Position numbers and translations under genes: made by a program. The notes beneath the pieces are model-generated. The model searched no databases, was not told the DNA's origin, and saw only the letters and a program-made list of their open reading frames with translations. From contig JAWZYU010000019.1 in the NCBI GenBank assembly GCA_038380435.1, forward strand, positions 34,621,801 to 34,685,800: a stretch of 64,000 nt of DNA, written 5' to 3'. This document shows positions 44,353 through 54,603 of the stretch, one piece after another. Numbering within the stretch: position 1 is the first letter of the stretch; every line of letters starts with the position of its first letter. The DNA is from Ryuthela nishihirai. Its lineage: Eukaryota > Arthropoda > Arachnida > Araneae > Heptathelidae.

Positions 44353-45265
44353 GAAGAAGCCAGAAAGTATATAAATGTTAATAACTCTAAACTGATCAAA
44401 CCTCTTTTTGTGTGGTCGGACTTAAAGAGTGTGTAAAGAAAAAATCCTTCAGGAGGGAGAAGTCCATAAATTAGTACTGATTGAGCTTCTAGTTCAGGAA
44501 GCGATTATGATCTGCAATGGAAAAAAATTAAGCTTAAACTAAAAGAGTAAATTAATATGGAAGAGGAAACCGAGATAAAAAAGGAAAAATGAATAGATCC
44601 ATCGAATAAATCGGGAAAATATGCAAAATAAAAGGCGAAACCTCAAACAATGAGGATAGTCATTCCCGAATCTTGAAGAGTGTCAAGACTGGCTGAAACC
44701 AGAACGAATTGGATCGTTATTTCTTTGGATCTCATCACTACGTTTCTGTGGCTTCAAAGAGGTTGTGTGGGCATAAATCATTCCGAGAAAATGGGATTTT
44801 TTTTTCTTTGAAATTATATATAAAAATATTCCTATTCACTTTTTTTCTCTTTTATGTTCGAAAGCAACTTTTTTTTCGTTTTCCAATTACACCAAAAAAA
44901 AGTTATTCTTAATAATTATTATAATATTTATAATATCTTTATAATTTGTATCGATGATTAATATAATATTACAATGCAGAGGTTTGTATCATCGTTGTGG
45001 GATTATGATTTCTTCACCAAATGGTATGTGGGACGGATGAGATGAAAGGTTGAGGTACATTGATCTGCTATATTTTTGGAGCGTTTAATAGAATTAAGGA
45101 GCCGAGCAACGCCAGAAAAATTGCCTAGTTTATTGTTTAACTAAATTATTAGAAACATGCATTTTTTTGTTTCGATTTCTTTTGTCAATTCATTTAAGTT
45201 ATTTCTATAACGCTAAAATGCGATTACAGTTTTTCCTGTACTTTTAGGAGAAACTTGAGTATTTG
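44353..45265. other. AT-rich spacer, no gene seen
   Basis: Short frames only; no supported feature. Confidence 0.35.
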
Positions 45266-45269
45266 TCCA

Positions 45270-45531
45270 CTAATCCTCACCCTGCCCTAAGTGAGAAAGG
45301 TGACACCGTTGAGCTTGGAAAGGCACCGTCTGTTGGATAGGACGTTAAGCCATAGTTCCGAGTGCAGGAGAACCATAGCCTGTGTACGTTAAAGAACAAG
45401 CTGGATGGCCTTGGCTTTCATATGTCTCCTAAACAACTGTCCAGTGAATATCCTTCCCCAATCTTTTCTAAGCTTTTGGGGGCCTTGAGACCCACTCATT
45501 TAGCCCATTTGCAGAAAAAGAGGTAAAACAA
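45270..45531 (+). mobile_element. SINE-A, old, head-truncated
   Basis: ccctgccctaagtgagaaag, cgttgagcttggaaagg, gtacgttaaagaacaagc, acaactgtccagtgaa and gaggtaaaacaac in family order. Confidence 0.85.
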
Positions 45532-46140
45532 CTGTTCAGAAGAAACTTAGAAATCCTGTGAGTCGTTACTGTGGAAATCTTTATTTTTCTTCTCAACCAC
45601 TTCTCCGAACTGAAGTATATAATTTAAAGAATTTTTCGTGATTTTTTGGAGATTATCAGATTTTTATGGGAATTCGGATTAAGTTATTTTCGCCCATTTA
45701 TTCGTATTAGTTATTTTCGATTATTTGTCGCAGATCTACTGTTAAGAAAACACATTTTTCTGTGCCGCACAATATATATATCGTTTGTAATATACAATGA
45801 ACAGTCATCACCAATAGCCTCAATCATTAAGATATATTGTTCGCTGAAAGTTCATGACTGAAGAGATAGGTATTTATATGATCACAAACGTTCTCCTCTT
45901 CACAATACAGGACAACCCTCACGATCTTTCTTCCAACGAGATCCCTTTAATTCTACTTAATCCCATTTCTTTTAATGCTTCTGTTTATATAATTCCTGAA
46001 AGCACGTGACTCCATTCTCACCCTTATTTAGGCTAAACTTGGATTAAGACAAGGTTTAAGAATTAGGAGCCTCGAATCTCTTTACATCTTAATATTATTA
46101 TCACTTTTTTTCTGTTTCCAATTGAAGATCTATAAAGATA
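45532..46140. other. AT-rich spacer, no gene seen
   Basis: No supported feature. Confidence 0.35.
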
Positions 46141-46144
46141 GTCA

Positions 46145-46620
46145 CACATAAAGACATGAGCTATTTGTGGTCGAGAGCGTGAAACAACCCGCACCGAGAG
46201 TTCCACGAAACAAATATAATTGAACTATTATTTTCCCAAGCGTTGAGTTTAATATGGTCTCATTGTATGAGGTCACCTGTCGACACCTACCCAATAGCAG
46301 AAAGAAACCTAGAGTGCTTCTTCTCCTTATGTAGGCCGGCCGGAAAGTGTGCCAGGTAGTCAAGAAAAGAAAGAGGAGGCGGCTGCAGAGGCAAGGGGTA
46401 TGTCTGACTGGCTGTTCGAAGATTGGGCCATCCATTGACACGTGACAGAACATGGCCACCGGACCGGAGAGGAATAGAAAGAAAAAAAGGTCTGTCAGGA
46501 ATGCTCAAAATATGGGCCAAGTCATGCAGCGAGGACTGTCTAGCTGAAGCGCATTATAGATGGGACTCGGGACACATGTTCGTAAGGTTTTTGACCTTAG
46601 ACTTCCTCTGACTCTTGTTA
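46145..46620. promoter_or_regulatory. GC-richer patch, function unknown
   Basis: Less AT-rich than its surroundings, with open frames on both strands (105 codons -, 62 codons +) but no recognisable domain. It contains tgtaggccggccggaaag and a CACGTG-like tgacacgtgacag. Could be an exon, a promoter or chance. Confidence 0.2.
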
Positions 46621-47057
46621 CGACTGAGCGGATGCACTTTCTTTTCTTTTTAGTAGCTCTTTATTGTTACGAGGTTCTGAAGCGACAGCAAAGCAATATG
46701 TCGTCCGTTAGCAATTGAGTCTGCCAAACAAGTATGGCTTCTCAGAATGTTTTCTTTTGTGTGCAGGTGTCGTCGAATGATCTACGTTGATTGTATTGGA
46801 AATAAAGGTTTTGCTGCTTCGACTCGCAGAAATAACCGATTCAGTGGTTGGATTCCATAGCAGAGACATAAGTTGGGGGTGGTTTAAACCTCCATTTTGG
46901 AAAATTGTATTCTTAAGAAATTATAGGTTCATTAACAAAAATTTATATATTTTATTTCTGTTTCTTATATGATATCATCCTTTAAGTTCTTAAAAACATT
47001 TAATTTCCTATCGTTATATTGCACTTATTAAATGGTTGAACAATTTCTATATTTAAT
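46621..47057. other. AT-rich spacer
   Basis: No feature recognised. Confidence 0.35.
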
Positions 47058-47069
47058 AACTATTACCAT

Positions 47070-47251
47070 CATCATCATCATCATCATCCTCAAGCAGCCA
47101 TGGGCTACGGAGGTCCAACCAGACCGTGCAATTTAGTTCTCCAAGCAAGTCTATCCTGAGCTACATGACATGCGGTGGCATGAGCTGCGGTGGGCAGACA
47201 ATGTCAAACAGGACCTTGTTAAAATTGGTGTGCAGTGGCCAGATGCAGTAG
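47070..47251 (-). mobile_element. Tiny 5'-inverted RTE copy with 12-bp TSD
   Basis: Between two copies of aactattaccat (47058-47069 and 47252-47263) lie a short CAT tail, then the last about 80 bp of the RTE LINE in minus orientation (47088-47167), then the adjoining about 80 bp of the same LINE in plus orientation (47168-47251). The two parts are contiguous in the full element at the sequence gctacatctactgcatctgg. This is the arrangement produced by twin priming. A small duplication (gcggtgg) occurs at the joint. Confidence 0.9.
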
Positions 47252-47272
47252 AACTATTACCATTGGTATTAT

Positions 47273-47274
<2 letters not shown>

Positions 47275-47355
<81 letters not shown>
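47275..47355. repeat. (CAT)27 microsatellite, 3' tail of the RTE LINE
   Basis: 81 bases of perfect CAT repeat directly after the LINE's 3' end (ATG repeat on the element strand). Microsatellite tails are characteristic of RTE-type LINEs. The His and Asp runs in frames here have no meaning. Confidence 0.97.
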
Positions 47356-47358
<3 letters not shown>

Positions 47359-47372
47359 CAAGCAGCAATGGG

Positions 47373-50300
47373 CTACGGAGGTCCAACCAGACCGTGCAAT
47401 TTAGTTCTCCAAGCAAGTCTATCCTGAGCTACATCTACTGCATCTGGCAACTGCACACCAATTCTAACAAGGTCCTGTTTGACATTGTCTGCCCACCGCA
47501 TCCTAGGTCTCCCCTTCTTTCTGAGGCCTTTAGGCACACTGTTCATAACCCTATTCGCCAATCTATAATTATTCATACGGGCAACGTGGCCAAACCAACG
47601 GAGTCTCTCTCTGCACAATATGTTGCTTAAAGGAGGTTGCAAACTCCTTTGCCTAACCTCATCATTAGTTACAAAGTTGAACCACCTAATGCCCAAGATA
47701 CTGCGTAAGCATCTGGAATCAAAAGCATCTAGTTTCCTGTTATCTTGTTTACAAAGCGTCCAAGTTTCACTACCATAACTAACCCTAGAAAGAACCAAAC
47801 TATTATACAGTCTAATTTTAGTCTTTAGGTGTATACGCCTATTTCTCCACACTCTCCATAGATTCTTAAAAGTCCCGGCAGCAATCCCTATTCGTCTGTT
47901 AACCTCTTGCCGCACATCACCATTATCTGTTACATAGCTCCCAAGATAATTAAACTGTGACACTTGCTCGAGACTGCAACCATTCAGATTAACTGAATCA
48001 CAGCCTGCCTGACCAATTTTCATCACTTTAGTTTTTTCTCTGTTTATAACCAAACCTACACTACTACCAGTTTCATCAACAGCTCGAATGAAAGAGTTCA
48101 TCTCATCAACATCATTTGCCAAAAGGGCAAAATCATCAGCATAATCTAAATCAGAAATTTTCGTATCTACAGACCATTTAAGGCCAAAATCTTTCCCTTG
48201 AAGTGAATTTCGCATAACATAATCAATAACCAAGCTAAAGAGAAAAGGAGACAAAATGCACCCTTGTCGAACACCAGAAGTAATGCTAAACCAATTGCTA
48301 CAAGCCTTACCAACTCTCACACACGACTCAGTGTTATTATAGAGAGCTTTCATAATGTTAACTAACTTGTCTGGTATACCATATGATCTCACAATCAACC
48401 ACAAATTATGACGATCAACAGAGTCGAAAGCCTTTTTGAAATCAACAAAGCTAGCAACCAAAGGTTTCTGAAACTCTAAACATTTCTCAAGAATCTGCCT
48501 AAGTGAAAATATCTCATCCACACATCCCCTACCACTTCTGAATCCACATTGTTCATCACGCAATTGACTGTCAACCAGATTATTAATTCTATTAAGCACA
48601 ATCATGGAAAGAACTTTACCTGGAACAGAGAGTAGGCTGATACCCCTATAGTTATCACAAGAACTGCGATCACCTTTGTTGAAAATAGGGATAACAATAG
48701 CTCTGGTAAAATCCTTAGGAACCATGCCTTTATCATAAAAGATATTCAGAATTTCAGTCATCCAAGTGGTAACCGAAACATTCCCAGCTCTAAGCATTTC
48801 CATAGTAATTTCATATACCCCTGGGGATTTATGAAGTTTAAGTTTAGAAACAGCCAAAATAACTTCAGATTGTGTTATAGGGCCAACATTAAAGCCACCA
48901 ATGCATCTATCATCATTGCAAACAATGGGAGTAGAACTAACTACATTGTTTAGAACATCACTGAAATGTTCAGCCCACCTAGCCATGACAGAATCCTCCC
49001 CTTCTATAACCTTACCTTGTTTATCCTTCAATCCTTGTACGCCTGTCCGTTTTCTACCACACAAAACATTAACTATCTGGTACAGCTCTCTGCTGTTGTG
49101 CTGTCTAACTGCTTCCTCGGCTTTGTCAGCCAAACCATCAAGCCAAAGATTCTTATCAGCAGCTAACTGATATTTTACACGTTTATTAAGTTCTCTGTAA
49201 TGCTTTCTATTAGGACTAGTAGGGTATTGATTAAAGACATTCCTGCAGTTCTTTCTTTCCGAAATAAGCTCAAGTGCCTTATCACTCAGATAATTCTGTC
49301 TCTTCTGCTCCTTTTTTCCTAAAAGAGTACTGTTAGTGTCCAAAAAAGCCTGTTTAAAATGATCCCATTCTTCCTCAACTTCAGTAGTAAGCAAACCATG
49401 ACTGTCATAATGACTAAGTAACCTATCATGGTAAGCTTTGGCTATAACTGGATCTTTCAGAGCTTCAGTATTAAAAGTAAATTTTTTAACCCTAGCACAA
49501 CACTTTTTAAGTTTAAGTTGCAACACACTTTTAACAAGGTAATGGTCAGATCCAATTTCAGCTCCCCTATATGCCCTGGTATTCCTAACAGAACTAGCCC
49601 ATTTGCTGTTAATTAATATGTAATCAATCATATTCTTATGCAGCCCATCAGGTGAAAGCCATGTGTACTTATGTATGTCGCGGTGTTTGTAATAAGTGTT
49701 AGTTATTCTGAATCCATTGAGTTTACTTACCTGTAGGAGACGTTGCCCATTGCCATTGCAACTACCAATACCAAAAGAGCCTCTTACTCCTCCCCAAAGG
49801 TCAGAGTCAGTACCAACTTTGGCATTGAAGTCACCAAGAACAAGGGTAATATCTCCTTTCTTGACAGAATTCAAAATATCCTGAAGTTGTTCATAAAACC
49901 TATCCTTCTCATCCTCATCGGCATCCTCAGTGGGGGCATAACAGCAGATAACATTCAAGTCTTTAACGCTTGTCTGAAATTTTGCTGTAAGAAACCTTTC
50001 ATTAATACACTCATATCCTAGAGGAGCATCGCTAGCGTGTCTGCTGAGAAGCAGACCCACGCCTTGGTGATGCTTATTGTCGTCCCTCCCTGAAAAGAGA
50101 AATTTATGATTATTTTTAAGAATCTGACCTTTATCTGTCCATCTGGTCTCTTGCAAGCCGAGAATATCTAAATTATAACGGTGGAATTCTTGTGTGAGGA
50201 CATCAAGAGAAAAAGCTCTGTGCAGAGTCCTCACATTCCAACTACCTATGGAGAGAAAATGGTTAATGGGATGTTTAAAGGAACTATGTTTATTGAGAGA

Positions 50301-50384
50301 GGGAATGCCGACAATATCAAACAGCCCCCTAATCACAGACATGGGGCAAAGACCCGTTCCCCCACTACTAAAGGCTGAAGCCAT
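47373..50384 (-). CDS. LINE ORF: AP endonuclease-reverse transcriptase
   Basis: 1003 codons without a stop. The apurinic-type endonuclease spans about residues 45-290: WN at 49-50, the metal-binding Glu in LQETRW (E79), GDFN at 184-187, and SDH at 279-281. The reverse transcriptase spans about 550-800: FVDFKKAFD with D648 and D654, SGVRQGC (703-709) and YADD (748-751), so all three catalytic Asp are present. The region after 830 includes a basic C-terminal part (RRIHLKTKIRLYN, GRPRMRWADNVKQD). A usually conserved glycine/aspartate after SPGV is YE here, a possible damaging change. The protein nicks target DNA and copies the element RNA into it. The start is the first Met; there could be a start further upstream. 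Confidence 0.93.
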   Translation of the reverse strand: MASAFSSGGTGLCPMSVIRGLFDIVGIPSLNKHSSFKHPINHFLSIGSWNVRTLHRAFSLDVLTQEFHRYNLDILGLQETRWTDKGQILKNNHKFLFSGRDDNKHHQGVGLLLSRHASDAPLGYECINERFLTAKFQTSVKDLNVICCYAPTEDADEDEKDRFYEQLQDILNSVKKGDITLVLGDFNAKVGTDSDLWGGVRGSFGIGSCNGNGQRLLQVSKLNGFRITNTYYKHRDIHKYTWLSPDGLHKNMIDYILINSKWASSVRNTRAYRGAEIGSDHYLVKSVLQLKLKKCCARVKKFTFNTEALKDPVIAKAYHDRLLSHYDSHGLLTTEVEEEWDHFKQAFLDTNSTLLGKKEQKRQNYLSDKALELISERKNCRNVFNQYPTSPNRKHYRELNKRVKYQLAADKNLWLDGLADKAEEAVRQHNSRELYQIVNVLCGRKRTGVQGLKDKQGKVIEGEDSVMARWAEHFSDVLNNVVSSTPIVCNDDRCIGGFNVGPITQSEVILAVSKLKLHKSPGVYEITMEMLRAGNVSVTTWMTEILNIFYDKGMVPKDFTRAIVIPIFNKGDRSSCDNYRGISLLSVPGKVLSMIVLNRINNLVDSQLRDEQCGFRSGRGCVDEIFSLRQILEKCLEFQKPLVASFVDFKKAFDSVDRHNLWLIVRSYGIPDKLVNIMKALYNNTESCVRVGKACSNWFSITSGVRQGCILSPFLFSLVIDYVMRNSLQGKDFGLKWSVDTKISDLDYADDFALLANDVDEMNSFIRAVDETGSSVGLVINREKTKVMKIGQAGCDSVNLNGCSLEQVSQFNYLGSYVTDNGDVRQEVNRRIGIAAGTFKNLWRVWRNRRIHLKTKIRLYNSLVLSRVSYGSETWTLCKQDNRKLDAFDSRCLRSILGIRWFNFVTNDEVRQRSLQPPLSNILCRERLRWFGHVARMNNYRLANRVMNSVPKGLRKKGRPRMRWADNVKQDLVRIGVQLPDAVDVAQDRLAWRTKLHGLVGPP

Positions 50385-51154
50385 CTACACTGGAAGACTT
50401 CCTCCAATGTAGAATTTGACGATGCCAATAGAAGCAAAGAGTTCAGGTGCCTGCGATGACTTCTGCTCAGGATTATCCACCAGCTGATAAACATATCCTG
50501 TGAATCTATTCACTTGGGGCTGTCAACCCACAAACAAACAGAAAACACAGCGGAAGATTTTCCCTCCACAGAAGCCCACCAGTGCAGCAAAATCAGGATC
50601 CATAATCAAGCTCAGAGCCATATATCTGTCCAGTCCAGTAGGTTTATATGGTCAGCACCAGGACCCTGTGTGGTCGACCACTCCTCAGCAGGGTAGAAAA
50701 AAAAGAAAAGTAACCATAGTTGTCCAGATCAGTAGGCCACACTAATCTGGCAGCCCTCCCCTTCCGTTCACTTCCACAAGAGAGTATCTCTTTTGAAAGT
50801 TACTAACGGTCCGCACCACGAGAAGGCGGGGTCGGACATTAGGTGCTAGAGGCTCTCTAAAGAGGTTACCGAAAATCAGAGACTCAAGACATCAGATTCC
50901 TCCCACCATACGTTCAAAATCCTTTTCACTGGAAGTTTCTTGATACGCCGCTAGTCTCCTGCTTGAAATAGTTTAATCCTTTCGCTGATACAAAAAATAA
51001 TATTCCATACTGATCCAATAATAATATTATGTACGTCATGTTTAATCACGACGGAATAACATTTGATCCTGAAATTAGCATAAATTATTCTTGTCTAATC
51101 CATAAATCTAATGCATTACAAACCGACTAATCAACATTCCTATATTCCCGTTAA

Positions 51155-51422
51155 ATCCCCACCCTACCCTTGGTCAGTAAAAGACACCGATGGGATTGGA
51201 AAGACCGCCATCCGTCGGATGGTACGTAAAGCGTGGTCTCGTGTGACGGTGACCCATATCAAGTGCATTTTAAACAACACTCTGGATGGCCTTGAAAAGA
51301 GGCTACCAACTGTCTCCTAACAGCTGTCCATGTCCACCCATATCTGAGCCCTCAGGGTTCTTGTGACCTGGTCATTTAGTCCATTGTGTGCAAAAAAGTG
51401 CCTTCAGAGGTAAACAACCCAA
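51155..51422 (+). mobile_element. SINE-A, head-truncated
   Basis: ccaccctacccttggtcagt, cgatgggattggaaagacc, gtgcattttaaacaacac, cagctgtccatg and gaggtaaacaaccca. Confidence 0.9.
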
Positions 51423-51631
51423 CATCCTTCAGGAAATAGTATTCCTGTATCACTTCATCCGAGAAAACTACGTAGAATGATTAAACTCTTACAATATAGT
51501 AACAGAATTATAAGACAAGAATCTGTTGCTTTTCAATATAGCCTTGAGACTGAAGCGCATATTGATTCACTCCGTTCTGACACTCCCAGATTAGAGCTCC
51601 CACTATGCCTTCGTGGAAATTTTCTCAGGTA

Positions 51632-51909
51632 ACTTGCTCACTGCCTTCGGTGAGAAAGAGGTCATCAATGTGATTGGAAAGATTGATACCCTTCGATAAG
51701 TTCATTAAGTCGTGCGGCTTATGCGGGAGAGTCATACTATATACACTTTAACAAATATGATAGATGCCCTTGAAGGAGGGTCCATCTAGTTCCTAAGAGC
51801 TGTTCGATGAATCCTCTTTCTCTCCCCAGCTCCTATACTTTTAGATCCTTGAAACCTTTAGCCATTGTGTGCGTAAAACTGCTGTTCTTAGAAAAAACAG
51901 CCAAACCCA
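51632..51909 (+). mobile_element. SINE-A, old
   Basis: actgccttcggtgagaaaga, ggagagtcatactatatac, gatgcccttgaaggaggg, tagccattgtgtgcg and aaacagccaaaccca follow SINE-A order with heavy divergence. Confidence 0.7.
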
Positions 51910-52920
51910 ATATAGCCAGTATTAGTTTCTTGTCAGTTTTCTTTCTCAGTAAAAAATGGTCCAAAAGACATCTAAATTTCGTTTCCTGATTGAGCTAGTA
52001 TAAAGTGAGTTATTTCAACTCTGGCGACTTTCCTGTGCCTTTAAAGGAAACATAATAGCAGGTCTTTATCTTTAAAAAAACCAAACTTTTATCACCTTTA
52101 ATCGCAATAAATATAATGGGAGAGTGTGGAAGTTTTTTTCTATGAAGGCATAGAGTCATTGAACTGCAAAACTTTTCACTCCGGAAGGGTGTATACTGGC
52201 ACCTTCGTGTACACACCTGCAGTTTTCTGGCATTGCCTGAACCCTTTGGGAAAATATCTTTTGATTCTCGGCTGTGTTGACATTGTGGTGGAAAAACCAC
52301 ATTCCATTCTACCCACCTGAAGAAGCAGTCTTTACCTGTGAGGTTTTTTTTTATATCTGTGTGCGTATGCACTCGGATATATTTTTTTTCTTACTTAAGT
52401 AGCAAATTGGAAATAAAACAAAAGTCTTAGAACACAAATAGTTTAATATTATTAATATTTTTTCAGGTCGAAATTGAATTAAATGTATTATAATTGTTAT
52501 TTTTTACAATAGTCAGTTATAATATTGGTACAGGAATTGAATTGGCACATATTGTTTGGGGGGAAAATGTTGAAATTTTGTTAAATTTCAGTTCTTTTTT
52601 AATTAAAGTTAATGCTTTAATAATGCGTTGTGTAAAATCTTTAAAATAAACGAATTTGTGAGATTTGTTATTTACATTGTGTGACAAAGAATTAATTGAT
52701 TTGGAAATATATTTCCCCCTTTAAATGGTGCTTTTGTACAAATCCACACAACTAATTACTAATAGCAAAAATACTTCTCCTTAGATAGCAACATTTCGAA
52801 CTGAAATATGTTGTCATGTCCTTATCCTAAATAACGATTGGATCCAAGCCTGAGATTAGAGTAGTATTATTGTTATTTTCTTCAAATTATAACACTCTTT
52901 TTAAATAACCTAATAAAAAT
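51910..52920. other. AT-rich spacer, no gene seen
   Basis: The 120-codon minus-strand frame at 52010-52372 has no recognisable domain. No RNA gene found. Confidence 0.35.
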
Positions 52921-52957
52921 TTTCTTTACATAGGTTTTTGAAACCTATGTAAAGAAA
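52921..52957. repeat. Perfect hairpin, 17-bp arms, 3-base loop
   Basis: tttctttacataggttt (52921-52937) and aaacctatgtaaagaaa (52941-52957) are exact reverse complements around ttg. Confidence 0.97.
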
Positions 52958-53939
52958 TTTAAATCAAGATTACTGTCATGATGTCCTCACACTAGAATTC
53001 TAATTCCATAACCTGGACATTCTTGACGTTCAAGAAACCAGACTATGAAAAGACATCTTTAACTCATCGTTGCAGATTGTGAGGGAAGATGACAAGCGTG
53101 TAGGTGTCAGATTATTGACTAGTAGAAATGCCGATGAGGCCCTTTCAGGATACGACGGCGTTAATGAAAGATACCTAAAAGCTAGATTCATAACAAGGTT
53201 TTAAAATTTCAGTATTATCTGTTGTTATCCCTTCATTGAAGGTTTATGACAAGAGCGAGATCAAGTTTTGCGAATAACAACAGGATATTTTAAATTCGAT
53301 CAAAAAAGGAACTGTCACGTTTGTGTTGAATGCTATAATTGGTTTTGGCATCGGTGCAAAATTGAGAACGTTTCCTATAAGCAGGACTGGAAATGGATGG
53401 GGGGGGGGGGGGGGGAAACGCTGATAAATGCCGTTACTCTAGTTCCAGAGTTATTTTTTTTTATTTGATCCCGTATATTTAAAGACAGGAAATAGCCCTT
53501 GAACGTGTGTATGTTTACTCCTTTTTAATATCTCTGGTCATAATTCCTAAGCTTTTAAACAGATTTTTTTTAATATATTTTTTAACGTCGTCGTCTTTCA
53601 ACTGATTCTGAAGCGTCCACTTAGTTCTAAAAAACGATTTTTCCCCCTGCCTACAGGTAAATAAAATTAATGACTTGAGAATAGCTAACACTTGACAAAA
53701 AACACGAAGATATTTATGAATACACATGAGTTTCATCCGATGACTTGCATAGGAATATTATTATGCATTTATTAAAAAAGCTAGTTCTGTTAGGTACACT
53801 TGATCATACAGGGAGAAAAACACGAATATATTTATGAATACACATGAGTTTCATTCGATGACTTGCATAGGAATATTATTATGTATTTATTAAAAGTAAA
53901 CGAGCTAGCTCTGTTAGGTACACTTGATCATAAAAAAAA

Positions 53940-54142
53940 ATAATAAATACCCCCTCAAGCAGCTGCTTGCCACAGAGGTCTGACAGGAGCCTGTCAGTTT
54001 ATATGCCATAGTAGGAGATCTGAGAGGATGGCAGGACCTCAGCAGAAAAACAACACGAACATCCATGCCTAATACCGGGGTTCGAACCCAGGTCCCTTAG
54101 ATCAGTAGCCAAGCGTGCTAACCACTCGGCCACGGGACGGCT
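53940..54142 (-). mobile_element. SINE-B, full length
   Basis: On the minus strand: gtcccgtggccgagtggtta, cttggctactgatctaagg, gggttcgaacccc, body, ggcaagcagctgcttgaggg, ggtatttattattt. It immediately follows a 5S-like segment in the same orientation. Confidence 0.95.
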
Positions 54143-54149
54143 GAAAAAT

Positions 54150-54259
54150 GTCAACTGCACGCGGTGTTCCCAGGTGGTCACCCTCCCAAGTACTGACCGC
54201 GCCCAAAGCTGCTTAACTTCGGGGATCAGACGAGAACCGGTGCTTTCAGCTTGGTATGG
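54150..54259 (-). rRNA. 5S rRNA-derived sequence (pseudogene or SINE part)
   Basis: About 110 bp on the minus strand with the 5S plan: ccatacc..gctgaaagcacc, ggttctcgtctgatccccga, agttaagcagctttgggcgc, ggtcagtacttgggagggtg, accacctgggaacaccgcgt and cagttgac. The first 8-9 bases of a normal 5S gene are missing. A T-run follows the 3' end. It adjoins a SINE-B head with only about 8 bases between, and the pair shares one set of flanking repeats. I therefore read it as part of a retrotransposed composite rather than a working 5S gene. Confidence 0.85.
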
Positions 54260-54603
54260 AATATTATTATGTATTTATTAAAAGTAAACGAGCTAGCTCT
54301 GTTAGGTACACTTGATCATACAGGGAGAAAAACACGAAGATATTTATGAATACACATGAGTTTCATACGATGACTTGCATAGGAATATTATTATGCATTT
54401 ATTAAAAGTAAACGAGCTAGTTCTGTTAGGTACACTTGATCATACAGGGAGCTGATTGTTTCAGATCATTACCTTATAGATCATCACCTTGTTTCAGATC
54501 TTACAGCTGAAGCTTAAGAAAGTGGAAGAGTCTTTTCAACACTGAGGTTTTTGAAACCGAGAAATAGTCGAAACTTAACATGAAAGTTGTTTAGTCATTA
54601 CGA

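Larger units (their letters stand above)
47275..50960 (-). mobile_element. RTE-type LINE, nearly complete
   Basis: Element on the minus strand: presumed 5' UTR (about 50385-50960), a single long ORF, a very short 3' UTR containing gctgcttgagg, and the trinucleotide tail. The 5' limit is not defined: sequence composition changes near 50960 and I found no TSD copy of the bases flanking the tail (ttggtattattt). The ORF is uninterrupted, so the copy is recent. The single ORF with AP endonuclease then RT and the microsatellite tail are both RTE features. Vertebrate BovB and the CFDP2-type proteins belong to the same group. Confidence 0.88.
53690..54452 (+). repeat. About 119-bp tandem repeat derived from the LINE endonuclease
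   Basis: Unit: aaaaacacgaagatattta ... cttgatcatacaggga. Translated, it matches the LINE residues from about 233 (KHRDIHKYT) to 274 (AYRG). Three units are present if the inserted composite at 53933-54257 and one of its 63-bp flanking repeats are removed. Units are far more alike to each other than to the intact LINE, so the expansion came after decay. Confidence 0.9.

Noticed and set aside
47170..47630. Poly-His, poly-Asp and poly-Ser proteins across the CAT repeat
   Set aside because: The three frames of one microsatellite, the tail of the RTE LINE, produce them.
54150..54259. Functional 5S rRNA gene
   Set aside because: The first 8-9 bases are missing, and it shares flanking repeats with a SINE-B, so it is better read as a retrotransposed derivative.
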